Source: Laspinema olomoucense D3b
GTDB lineage: Bacteria; Cyanobacteriota; Cyanobacteriia; Cyanobacteriales; Laspinemataceae
Assembly: GCF_025370785.1 (NCBI RefSeq)
Contig: NZ_JAMXFA010000056.1
Location: forward strand, 1 to 35,496
Direction of reading: 5' to 3'
DNA length: 35,496 bases
Shown: one piece after another, positions 8,384-16,148 of the stretch
How positions within the stretch are numbered: the first letter of the stretch is position 1
Layout: every line of letters starts with the position of its first letter
Made by a program: the position numbers and the translations under genes
Notes under the pieces: generated by a model
What the model was told of the DNA's origin: nothing
Seen by the model: the letters and a program-made list of their open reading frames with translations, nothing else
Database searches by the model: none

Positions 8384-9162
8384 AGCTGGGTTCACTGGTA
8401 TAGGCACGATAAGCGCATTCGCAAGAAGATGCAGACGGAGTTCTGCCATCTTCTATTGGTAGTTTAGCCAATCCTACCAATCCGTAATCGGGATCGCGTT
8501 CGAGGGCAACTTCTGTAGCCTCCGTTCTGCTTGCTTTTTGACGGTTTCCAGTCCTCCGAAGTTTCGGAAGCCTTGACTAGGACAAGATTTTACCAAACTT
8601 TATCTCCCTGTGGTTTAAGGGCCAGAGGCTTTTCGTCTCCTGAGCTGTTGTTACCCCTTTTCACCCTACCGGGGTCCATTATTCCGGGCAATGGCCTAAA
8701 ACATCTATCTAAAGGGGGATTGTCTCTTAGGAATAACCTGCTTTTCCCCTAAGAATGAAAGAGCAAATCAGCCTTGAATTTTCCTCGTTCATTCCTCCTA
8801 GGGCAGCCTTGTTCCCTTCCCCGGAATGGCATGGGGCTTATCTTTCCGGATTTTAAATTCTGGATTTGAAAAATATATACCCCCCTTGATTTTTAGAGGA
8901 ATAATTTTAATTCACTCTCTCTAAATACTTCTAAAATTAAGTATTATCCCTGATAAATATTTTCAACAATTTGATTATATTAAAAACGGGGACATCCCAA
9001 ATTTTTTAATGACTATTTTCTAACCCAGGAAGCGGGGGCTAATTTTTATAAATTTTGAATCAAATTTCCCCCCTGGCGGAGCAATGGTGACCCCATCCCG
9101 AAAAAGGGAAATTTGTCCCGTTCCCGTTAAACCTAAAAAAACAAATTAAGCCGAAATAAACC

Positions 9163-9214
9163 CTTAGCTCCGTAGAACTTACTTGTAATAACAAGTGAGT
9201 TCTACGGAGCTAAG
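9163..9214. repeat. 24-bp inverted repeat with 4-base loop
   Basis: The left arm at 9163-9186 begins CTTAGCTCCGTAGAACTTA and the right arm at 9191-9214 ends TAAG. The arms differ at a single position, which is still a G-T wobble in RNA, and the loop is AATA. Almost perfect pairing over 24 bases in non-coding DNA suggests a mobile hairpin repeat, a strong terminator or a structured RNA. No gene ends just upstream on the plus strand. Confidence 0.85.
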
Positions 9215-9316
9215 TTAATATTTATTGTTGCTTATTAACCAACACTATAAAAACAATATGAAGACTTCCTGGTTAAGATTAAATTGAATTCTCCCAGGGA
9301 GCTTCCCGGAAAATTA

Positions 9317-9344
9317 TTACAACTCTTGAAAAGGTAAGTATAAA
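9317..9344 (+). promoter_or_regulatory. candidate sigma-70 promoter for the RTX gene
   Basis: TTACAA (9317-9322), a 16-base spacer, then TATAAA (9339-9344). It would give a leader of about 130 bases. It is the best-spaced pair upstream of 9480, in AT-rich DNA where chance matches are frequent. Confidence 0.3.
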
Positions 9345-9479
9345 AAAATGCAACAGCTACACAGGGTAGGGTTCCAAAAATCCCGAATCTATCCAGCTAT
9401 TGCCTAGGATTTGCCTGGGAAATAAGGGAGTTGCAGAAGCTGGAATAACACTAATTAAAGTTGAACTGGAGGGAGTCCC

Positions 9480-11939
9480 TTGGAAGGATTTTTAGACTTA
9501 AATGCCTTTACGGTCCTGGTAAATGAGATGGACTATTTAACGGCTAATCCCGACGTTAAAGTTGCGGTAGAGACGGGGATGTTTACGTCGGGATTAGAAC
9601 ATTTTCAAGGGTACGGAAAACAGGAGGGGCGTCAACCGATCGCCGGGTACAATACCGCTTACTTTTTAACAGAAAATGCCGATGCGGTTGTAGCCACTCA
9701 TCAGGGGGATTTTATTCTGGCACTGAATGGAGAAGATCGCATTTTCGGATTAGAGGGAAATGACTTTATTAATGGCAGTCAGGGAGATGACTTCATCAAT
9801 GGCAACCCGGGAAATGATACTCTTCATGGGGGACAAGAGAATGATGTTTTGCGAGGGGGTCTGGGAAATGACCTCTTGTTTGGAGACTTAGGAGATGATA
9901 CCCTTCATGGGGATTTGGGTGCGGATACGTTAACGGGTGGAAGTGGCAATAATGTATTTGCGATCGCCAGGAGAGATGATGTCCCCGGTTTTCGGTCCAC
10001 AGGCAGCGCCAACTTGCCAGAAGCGGACTGGATTATAGATTTTAAAAACAATCTCGATCGCATTTATTTAGACGGTGGACTGGCATTTGAAGACCTGCAT
10101 ATTTTTCAAGGAACAGGTGCTTATTCTAGTCATACCATCATTCAAGATAAAATCACCGCTGACTATTTAGCAATTTTAAAAGGGGTCGATTTCACCACCC
10201 TAGATCGGGATGATTTTATCTCCCTTTCTCCCCCTTCTTTTTCTCCTCCAGAAATTGTGTTTGCACCCACGCCATCTGTGGGAATCTCTAATCCGCAACC
10301 TACTCCCACACCGGAACCCACACCCACTCCACAACCCACCCCGGAACTCACACCAGGCGCAGTGGGATTTACTGCACCGATCTTTACAGTAAGAGAAGAT
10401 GGAACGGCGATCGCCTCTGTTACCGTTGTTCGGACGGGTGGCAGCGATGGCGCAATCAGTGCCGATGTACTCCTCAGCGATGGAACAGCAACTGCACCCG
10501 CCGATTACATCAATGAACCCATCACCATCACCTTTGGCGCGGGAGATACTACCCCTAAAACCGTAGCGATTCCCATCATTAATGATAGCGTAGTCGAACC
10601 CACAGAAACCGTCAATTTATCCCTGGGAAATCTCTCCGGTGGTGCAGTATTGGGAACTCAAAATACTGCAATTAGGGAAATTCTTGACAATGATAATCTC
10701 AATAATTTAGAACTCACCCAGGCAACCTATCTAGGAGGTGCCGGAAATGACGAAGCGAATGCGGTGCAGATTTCTCCGATTGATCGCGCCATTACCGTTG
10801 CGGGTAATTTAAGCGGGACGGCGCAACTCCTGCGATTTTCTGAGCGCGGTGATACCCTCTTGTCGCAAATCGATTTAGGCGGGACCGTCGAGGATTTAGA
10901 TATCGATCGCGACAGTGGAGAAATCGTCACCGTCGGGGATTTTGGGATTAAAGTATTTGACAGTACCGGCACTAATATTCTATGGTCCCAAGCGGGAACG
11001 GTGGATCGGGTCGCAGTCGCCAATAATGGTGCGATCGCCACCTTAAACATCGCCACAGATACCCTCACCCTCTGGAGTAGCACTGGCACTTCCCTCGCCT
11101 CCACCACCTTAACAGGCACCGATATTCGTCCTGCCGATCTTGCCATCAATCCCCTGAATAATCAGGTTTATGTTACCGGATTTAATCAAGTTTCCACCAA
11201 CTTGCAAACTCCCTTTATCCGAGGATTTGATACTGCCTTAAATTTGCTTTGGAATACCTGGGATTACAGCGCCACTGAAGTCACTTCCCAAAATTTAGGA
11301 GCAGATACCCGGGGAGAACGCCTGACCGTTGGCAATGATGGTACTCTCTATTTCCTCGGCAAAACTGATGGCGGAAATAACGTTTTTACTCGGGATGGAG
11401 ATACGATTACCACGAACCTTGGCAGTCCGTTAATTCAGCAGGATGAGTATAATAATTTATCCGGCGCTGGGAGTGGGGCATTTACATTTTTTGCTAAAAT
11501 CGATAGCAACACCGGCATCATCGACCGAGGTCAATATATCGCCACTCGCCTAAGTAATGGCAATGCTAATAGTTTCAATCCCAATTCCATTGCCGTAGAT
11601 GAATCCGGGAATGTTTACATAGGGGGGGGTGCTGCTGCCTCTATCCAAAACCGGAATTTAAAAACCATTAATGGGGAACCCGTGGGGAATTATACCCTCG
11701 GTGAAATGGCAGTGTTGGGAGTCTCCGCCGATTTTACCACGCGCAAATTCTGGACTCCGTTAACTGCATCGGGTGATCTGGATGGGTCATCGGGAACGGT
11801 CAGTTCTTTTGCAGTGGCAGGCGATCGCGCGGTGATTTTCGGAACGGTTAATAATCCAAGAGTTGCCACCACATCCAATGCCATCAATCCCACTCCATTA
11901 GGGGGAACGGATGCCTATTTAGCAACTTGGGTAGTTTAA
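9480..11939 (+). CDS. RTX repeat and Calx-beta secreted-type protein
   Basis: 819 residues. Residues about 1-50 form a short helical domain (DYLTANPDVKVAV...HFQGYGKQEGR) common at the front of cyanobacterial calcium-binding exoproteins. Residues about 84-147 are RTX nonapeptide repeats (GGLGNDLLFGDLGDDTLHG) that bind calcium. A Thr-Pro linker (about 270-290, TPTPEPTPTPQPTPELTP) leads to a Calx-beta domain (about 292-405, with DGTATAPADYI and VVEPTETVNLSL). The remaining 400 residues resemble beta-propeller repeats of the SBBP type. No N-terminal signal peptide is visible, so type I or another leaderless route to the cell surface is likely. The start is TTG at 9480, supported by GGAGGGAG seven bases upstream; no ATG lies nearby in frame. 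Probable surface or sheath protein. Confidence 0.85.
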   Translation: MEGFLDLNAFTVLVNEMDYLTANPDVKVAVETGMFTSGLEHFQGYGKQEGRQPIAGYNTAYFLTENADAVVATHQGDFILALNGEDRIFGLEGNDFINGSQGDDFINGNPGNDTLHGGQENDVLRGGLGNDLLFGDLGDDTLHGDLGADTLTGGSGNNVFAIARRDDVPGFRSTGSANLPEADWIIDFKNNLDRIYLDGGLAFEDLHIFQGTGAYSSHTIIQDKITADYLAILKGVDFTTLDRDDFISLSPPSFSPPEIVFAPTPSVGISNPQPTPTPEPTPTPQPTPELTPGAVGFTAPIFTVREDGTAIASVTVVRTGGSDGAISADVLLSDGTATAPADYINEPITITFGAGDTTPKTVAIPIINDSVVEPTETVNLSLGNLSGGAVLGTQNTAIREILDNDNLNNLELTQATYLGGAGNDEANAVQISPIDRAITVAGNLSGTAQLLRFSERGDTLLSQIDLGGTVEDLDIDRDSGEIVTVGDFGIKVFDSTGTNILWSQAGTVDRVAVANNGAIATLNIATDTLTLWSSTGTSLASTTLTGTDIRPADLAINPLNNQVYVTGFNQVSTNLQTPFIRGFDTALNLLWNTWDYSATEVTSQNLGADTRGERLTVGNDGTLYFLGKTDGGNNVFTRDGDTITTNLGSPLIQQDEYNNLSGAGSGAFTFFAKIDSNTGIIDRGQYIATRLSNGNANSFNPNSIAVDESGNVYIGGGAAASIQNRNLKTINGEPVGNYTLGEMAVLGVSADFTTRKFWTPLTASGDLDGSSGTVSSFAVAGDRAVIFGTVNNPRVATTSNAINPTPLGGTDAYLATWVV

Positions 11940-11950
11940 TTAATAGATCT

Positions 11951-12015
11951 GCTCCCTGTGGGTTAACATCATAAGATTGTTTATCCCTGGCTCAATTGTT
12001 ATCCATCCAGGGAGC
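11951..12015. terminator. inverted repeat between convergent genes
   Basis: GCTCCCTG (11951-11958) pairs with CAGGGAGC (12008-12015), and alternatively TCCCTGG (11984-11990) pairs with CCAGGGA (12007-12013). It sits between the RTX gene stop and the convergent lipid-A-like gene stop. T-rich tails are weak, so a bidirectional terminator is only tentative. Confidence 0.35.
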
Positions 12016-12084
12016 AAAGACCCAAGCCGGTTTAAATTAGCCCACCCAGACACCCCTTGATTCTTCCTAGAGGTCCCCGAGGTT

Positions 12085-13416
12085 TTACCTTGGGGTAGAG
12101 GCAGCAAATACCTCCATTAAATGAGTGGAAATCCGTCGGGAAGCACCCGGTTCTCCCATGCGACGCTGACCATTTTCACCAATGAGTTGCAGTAGATCCG
12201 GGTCCCGTAAGAGTTGCTGGATGACTTCGGCGACTTGATCCGGGCGCTTGACGAGGGTGACGGAGGGTCCCAGGAGGCGACTTTGAGCTTCGGCAAAGGC
12301 GGGGGTGAACTGGGGACCTTTTCCGGGGAGGGCGATCGCCGGTTTGCCTAATCCGACAAATTGCTCGGTTGCCGTTCCTGCCATTGCGATCGCCACATCT
12401 CCATAACGCAAGCATTCTACAAATCCTGTCTGAGTCAGCAATAATCGGGCGGTTTTCTGGGTAAAAGTGAGGGCACCGGATGCTTGTAAGGAGGCGATCG
12501 CCTCATCAATTTCTGTTTTTCTAGGGTTATTCTCCACCGGATCCGGGAGAGAGGATTGGCGATGCCATCCGTAATTTTCCAACTCATGGGAGAAATGCTC
12601 AATTTTTAATCCAGGGGCGATCGCCGCTAGGATCACGGGATGGCGATTCGTGAACATTTCCACCACCGATGCTAGTCCCCAGAGGATTTGTTGCCAATTC
12701 CCATAGGCTTCTGGTGCTCTGGATCCAGGTAATAGGGTAACCACGAGCGATCGCTGGGTTTCCTTCAGTTCCGCATCCGGGTCATAAAAAATCGGCGCTG
12801 TAGCATCCACCTCCAAATCATCCATCATTGGATTGCCCAAGTCATAAGCGGGAATCGAAAATTGCTGTAAGGTGGCTGTAGTTAGAGAATCCCGGGGGAA
12901 AACGGCCCGACAGAGCTTGTTTCGCATCAAAGCGCGTTCCCAGGGTACATACACTGACCCAGACCAACTCTCGAACCGTTCAAACCAGGTGCGACGAGGT
13001 AACACTCCCGCCTCATCCCGGAGATAATATTCAGACTTCGCAGTACCGATAAAAGCATAGGGAAGACCGCTCAAGCGCGCAAACAGCAAGGGGACAATAT
13101 CCCCAACAGCTAAAACCGCATCCCCTTGTTTCGCCCACTGTCGAATCGCTTGATATTGTTTCCAGGTTAGACCCAGTAATCCGTGGGAGATATCGCCTAA
13201 TAACTGCCGTCCATCCATATAGACGAATCCCCCGGATGGCATCGGTTTGACCGGACCGACAATTTCCACCTCTGGCAGTTGCAGGTAGGCACGTCCATCC
13301 CCCACCAGGGGGAGTGCCGCTAAGTCTGGAGAATGCGGATGCTGCTGGAGTTGGCGCAATACCCTCCGGGCGATCGCGTCTTCCCCATGACCATTACTCA
13401 GACAGAGTATTTTCAA
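12085..13416 (-). CDS. lipid-A-disaccharide-synthase-related protein
   Basis: 443 residues of the cyanobacterial/plastid-lineage family TIGR03492, distantly related to LpxB, a GT-B-fold glycosyltransferase. Visible features are the N-terminal LCLSNGHGEDAIARRVLRQL nucleotide-fold start, GDAVLAVGDIVPLLFA, a GTAKSEYYLRDEAG segment, LLPGSRAPEAYGNW (the GSR element of LpxB-like enzymes) and a C-terminal AMAGTATEQFVGLGKPAIALPGKGPQF nucleotide-sugar binding region. True LpxB joins UDP-diacylglucosamine to lipid X; whether this paralogue does so is unproven. It is alone on the minus strand, just upstream of and divergent from ssrA. The ATG at 13414-13416 is immediately consistent with the conserved start. 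Dense HIP1 sites mark it as native. Confidence 0.88.
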   Translation of the reverse strand: MKILCLSNGHGEDAIARRVLRQLQQHPHSPDLAALPLVGDGRAYLQLPEVEIVGPVKPMPSGGFVYMDGRQLLGDISHGLLGLTWKQYQAIRQWAKQGDAVLAVGDIVPLLFARLSGLPYAFIGTAKSEYYLRDEAGVLPRRTWFERFESWSGSVYVPWERALMRNKLCRAVFPRDSLTTATLQQFSIPAYDLGNPMMDDLEVDATAPIFYDPDAELKETQRSLVVTLLPGSRAPEAYGNWQQILWGLASVVEMFTNRHPVILAAIAPGLKIEHFSHELENYGWHRQSSLPDPVENNPRKTEIDEAIASLQASGALTFTQKTARLLLTQTGFVECLRYGDVAIAMAGTATEQFVGLGKPAIALPGKGPQFTPAFAEAQSRLLGPSVTLVKRPDQVAEVIQQLLRDPDLLQLIGENGQRRMGEPGASRRISTHLMEVFAASTPR

Positions 13417-13489
13417 ATCTCACTTCCTCCGTTGATTGCTCTCCCAGCCAGCCCTTGGGTCAAAATCACAAATTAATGGATTAAACCTG

Positions 13490-13517
13490 TTGTCATCCCC
13501 AAATTTTTGATTATAAT
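13490..13517 (+). promoter_or_regulatory. ssrA promoter
   Basis: TTGTCA (13490-13495), a 16-base spacer and a perfect TATAAT (13512-13517) lie 12 bases before the mature tmRNA 5' end. This is the clearest sigma-70-type promoter in the window. Confidence 0.75.
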
Positions 13518-13529
13518 AGAAGAAGACAC

Positions 13530-13917
13530 GGGGCCGTACTGGTTTCGATAGTGGAGTGAAAGCTGCTCCGTGATTCAGGCCGAGAGTGAGTTGTCTCTCG
13601 TCAATCCCCAACTCAAAAAAAAAGTAAATGCGAACAATATCGTTCCTTTCGCTCGTAAAGCGGCCACTGTTGCTGCCTAATAACCTCTAGCAGGTTTGAG
13701 CGGTCTGTAGCTTGACTCCGTTAAAGGCTACGGACAAACCCTCAACGGATGCTCTAGTAAGGTTTCTCTGGTTACTTGCTAGTTAAGACTCAACCTGAGT
13801 ATCCTGTCATCCGGGATAATGGATGGTCCCCGCCCAGAGGGTTAAATGGGCTACGCCTGTGAATGAGCGGTAGGTGAATACCTCTGCTAGACAGCAGTTC
13901 GATTCTGCTCGGCTCCA
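13530..13917 (+). ncRNA. ssrA: transfer-messenger RNA
   Basis: Standard one-piece tmRNA. The 5' GGGGCCGTACTGGTTTCGA pairs its first seven bases with CGGCTCC at 13910-13916, leaving discriminator A13917; the CCA tail is not encoded (TGG follows). The tag frame begins at the GCG resume codon 13630 and reads ANNIVPFARKAATVAA, then two TAA stops (13678-13683). The T-arm CAGTTCGATTCTG is intact at 13895-13907. tmRNA with SmpB rescues stalled ribosomes and marks products for proteolysis. Strong promoter upstream, hairpin terminator downstream. The tag ends in VAA rather than LAA, which fits cyanobacterial tags. Confidence 0.97.
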
Positions 13918-13925
13918 TGGTTATT

Positions 13926-13976
13926 AAAAAAATCAACCCATCCGATACAATCATGTAAAGGGTGGGTTGATTTTTT
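13926..13976 (+). terminator. ssrA intrinsic terminator
   Basis: AAAAATCAACCCA pairs with TGGGTTGATTTTT over 13 bases with a 23-base loop and a T6 tail ending at 13976. It is A/T symmetrical, so it works on either strand. The start codon of the next gene begins at 13977, directly after the last T. Confidence 0.85.
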
Positions 13977-15038
13977 ATGAACTCTAAAACAGCAATTGTT
14001 ATCTGTGAAAACCCCCAATGTGGACAGGAATTTACCAAGCCTTTAGCGGAGTTTAAACGTAGTGAAAAGCTGGGTAGACAGCATTTTTGCTGCTTAAGCT
14101 GCTATGGACAATCTAAAGGGGTTGCACAGCTAAAGGGAAAAAGAACGACAGCACATTTAAAAAAAGGAACAGAACAAGACGAATTTTCTCCCTTTCGTCA
14201 TCCTTTAAAAATTATCAGAAAATCCGTTAAGCAGCGCACGATAGAGGCTTCTGTTACTTTACAAGACCTCAAGCAAATTTGGCACAACCAAGGCGGAATT
14301 TGCCCTTATACTGGATGGGAGTTGGTGCTGTTCCCTTGCACCACAGACTACCAATCCCGTCCTTTAACAACAAATCGAGCGAGTGTAGACCGGATTGATT
14401 CCTCGAAAGGCTACAGTCTGGATAATATCCAATTTGTGGCAGTGATGGCGAATTTAGCTAAAAATTGTTTTAGGGAAACAGAACTCTTTGATTTTTGTGA
14501 GGCCGTTTATCAAAATTATCACCGTCAAGAGAGGGGGTTCGATAAAATTCCAAGGGGACAAGATAGGGAATTAGAATTCCTCGCTCAATTGAATCCTGTT
14601 ACTTGGGATTCTCCCAGGCGCGGTCCCCGAATTGACAGCTATTCTCCGTTTCGGCAGCATTTGAATTTAGCTCGAATGCACGCTCGGATGAAGGGACGGG
14701 AATGCAGTCTGACTTTGGAAGATTTAAAGCAATTGTGGGAAAGGCAGGGGGGACGATGTGTTTATACGGGATGGGAATTGGAGAATCCTCCGACTACGAA
14801 TGGGAGGTTACGGTGCGATCGCCATCCTCGAAGGGCAAGTTTAGACCGAATTGATTCAACCCAGGGATATCGATTGGGAAATGTTCAGTTTGTGTCGGTG
14901 ATAGCGAATTATGCCAAGCGGGATTTTGAGGAAGAACAATTGTGGGAATTTTGTGCGGCTGTGGTAAAATATCGTCGTCAAGCGGAGTACAAAACGATAC
15001 CACTGCTTAATTCCCAAATTCAAGGACCGTTCCCCTAA
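13977..15038 (+). CDS. tandem HNH-like endonuclease protein with N-terminal zinc finger
   Basis: 353 residues. An N-terminal Cys cluster (C10, C15, C38/C39, C42) looks like a zinc ribbon. Two copies of one domain follow, at about 71-180 and 223-332, aligning without a gap at an offset of 152 residues; I count about 54 identities in 110 positions. Each has QGGxCxYTGWEL (C109, C261) and, 26 residues on, ASxDRIDSxxGYxLxNxQFV. That pattern is seen in phage-type HNH/His-Me finger nucleases (the DRID variant, where Arg replaces the usual His). Nuclease activity is inferred. The ATG is retained because the zinc finger begins at residue 10, yet it leaves no room for a ribosome site beyond the ssrA terminator. 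A location directly 3' of ssrA, a common integration site, hints at acquisition. Confidence 0.7.
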   Translation: MNSKTAIVICENPQCGQEFTKPLAEFKRSEKLGRQHFCCLSCYGQSKGVAQLKGKRTTAHLKKGTEQDEFSPFRHPLKIIRKSVKQRTIEASVTLQDLKQIWHNQGGICPYTGWELVLFPCTTDYQSRPLTTNRASVDRIDSSKGYSLDNIQFVAVMANLAKNCFRETELFDFCEAVYQNYHRQERGFDKIPRGQDRELEFLAQLNPVTWDSPRRGPRIDSYSPFRQHLNLARMHARMKGRECSLTLEDLKQLWERQGGRCVYTGWELENPPTTNGRLRCDRHPRRASLDRIDSTQGYRLGNVQFVSVIANYAKRDFEEEQLWEFCAAVVKYRRQAEYKTIPLLNSQIQGPFP

Positions 15039-15073
15039 CCTACTCTTTATAATTTTTTCCTAAAAAGAAAATT

Positions 15074-15092
15074 GGGTGGGAATTACCCACCC
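15074..15092 (-). terminator. hairpin terminator of the 2TM-protein gene
   Basis: GGGTGGG (15074-15080) pairs with CCCACCC (15086-15092) around AATTA. On the minus strand it is followed by AATTTTCTTTTT, a good intrinsic terminator for the gene ending at 15128; it also separates the convergent HNH gene. Confidence 0.7.
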
Positions 15093-15127
15093 GCTAAAAC
15101 TCGGCCTTGAGCCACCTTGGAAAGCAT

Positions 15128-15610
15128 CTACAAAAGTCCTTGTTGGGGTTTGAGCCATTTGTTTAAGGTGGTATGGATGGTTTGTCCAATTTGCTGCTTC
15201 AATCGCCAAGCGGCAAATGCCTTATCATAGTCTTCTCCAGTCAGTTGATAAGTTTTCCATCCTTTCAGGGCAAGGAACAATCCCCACAGAAATAGAATCG
15301 GCAAACTCCAGGTCAGGGTGTGCGCCGTCAGGAGATTCAAGACGACCAAAAATGAGTTAGCAATCCCATAACGAACGAGATTATTTTTAAACTTAGTCTG
15401 GCGATAAAGGTCAAAACTACGCCGTTCTTTCAGTTGACCTTGGTTAAGCAGCCATTCTTGTTCAGCATGGGCAATATTTTGTGGGGGAATGCCGAGTTCT
15501 TTGGCAATTTCTACCAGTTGAACTCGGGAAAACTCTTCGGATTCGGTTTGGCGGGCGATCGCCAGGTGTAAGATTTGCTGAACGGCTTCTTGGGTGTAAG
15601 ATTCAGGCAT
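15128..15610 (-). CDS. 2TM-domain membrane protein
   Basis: 160 residues. Residues 1-60 form a soluble helical segment (EAVQQILHLAIARQ, FSRVQLVEIAKELGIP) resembling the short N-terminal module that often precedes this domain. Residues about 72-120 hold two closely spaced membrane helices (RYGIANSFLVVLNLLTAH and LPILFLWGLFLALKGWKTY) matching the 2TM family of unknown function. The tail (AAWRLKQQIGQTIHTTLNKWL) is basic and amphipathic. 2TM domains elsewhere occur fused to sensor modules or alone, without a settled role. ATTGTA at 15671-15676 (TACAAT on the coding strand) is a possible -10. It is a single-gene unit with its own terminator. Confidence 0.78.
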   Translation of the reverse strand: MPESYTQEAVQQILHLAIARQTESEEFSRVQLVEIAKELGIPPQNIAHAEQEWLLNQGQLKERRSFDLYRQTKFKNNLVRYGIANSFLVVLNLLTAHTLTWSLPILFLWGLFLALKGWKTYQLTGEDYDKAFAAWRLKQQIGQTIHTTLNKWLKPQQGLL

Positions 15611-16148
15611 CGCAGTTAGTCTCGATAGGAGGAATCGGATCAGAGAATTCTCAAAACTCTTTTTCCTGTTATTGTAGCGAATCTCAAAGCGGAACGGGCC
15701 TTTTTCTGAGTACGGATGACTCCCCTGTGAAACTGGGGATCATGGCGATCGCCAGGGTGTCCTAGAGCATCAGTACCGGATCGGTTAGGACCTGGAGCTT
15801 GCACAAAATTTAGCTAATTAGGAACAAATTAGTGCCAAAACCGGGCTTTTTAGGTGATTTATTTGCTCCCTACCCAGAGGTCCGGGTCTAGAACTGGAAT
15901 AAAAATAGTCCAAAGCGCGATCGCATCCCCCATACGGAAATCCACCCGCGATCGCTGCATAAACGCCTAAAATAAAACCATCCAATTTAACATTTTTTTC
16001 CAATTGCTAATTCCTGACCACTTCCAACCCTTCGGCAGATCCTCCCCAGTTTTTCTGTAAGACTGACAGAAACTGCCTCAGACTCATCCCCTCTAATCGG
16101 TGATCTTAACTTTAAAAAAACGATTGAAGCTGGCCCTAACCCTTAACA
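15611..16148. other. intergenic divergent region, no gene seen
   Basis: It lies between the 2TM gene and the CBS-kinase gene, which are divergent. A 61-codon minus-strand frame at 15818-16003 is unconvincing. TTTCTGT (16052-16058) and ACAGAAA (16066-16072) form a 7-bp hairpin about 80 bases before the kinase start and could be an operator or small terminator. Several HIP1-cored palindromes occur, such as TGGCGATCGCCA near 15743. Confidence 0.5.

Larger units (their letters stand above)
8450..9479. other. 1 kb gene-poor region
   Basis: No credible gene. A 73-codon plus-strand frame near 8531-8752 has no family resemblance and no ribosome site. Small hairpins occur at 8555-8568 (TCCGAA/TTCGGA) and in the TCTTAGG/CCTAAGA pair near 8730-8755. 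From about 8860 onward the DNA is AT-rich. It holds the strong inverted repeat at 9163-9214 and a candidate promoter at 9317-9344, and serves as the divergent regulatory region for lptA and the RTX gene. Confidence 0.6.

Noticed and set aside
8531-8752. 73-codon plus-strand ORF
   Set aside because: No ribosome site, no recognisable domain, and it lies in hairpin-rich intergenic DNA.
13977-15038. Integrase or transposase at the ssrA site
   Set aside because: No tyrosine or serine recombinase motifs, and no duplicated ssrA 3' end was found within the window.
15818-16003. 61-codon minus-strand ORF
   Set aside because: No family, no ribosome site, and it crosses HIP1 palindromes of a divergent promoter region.
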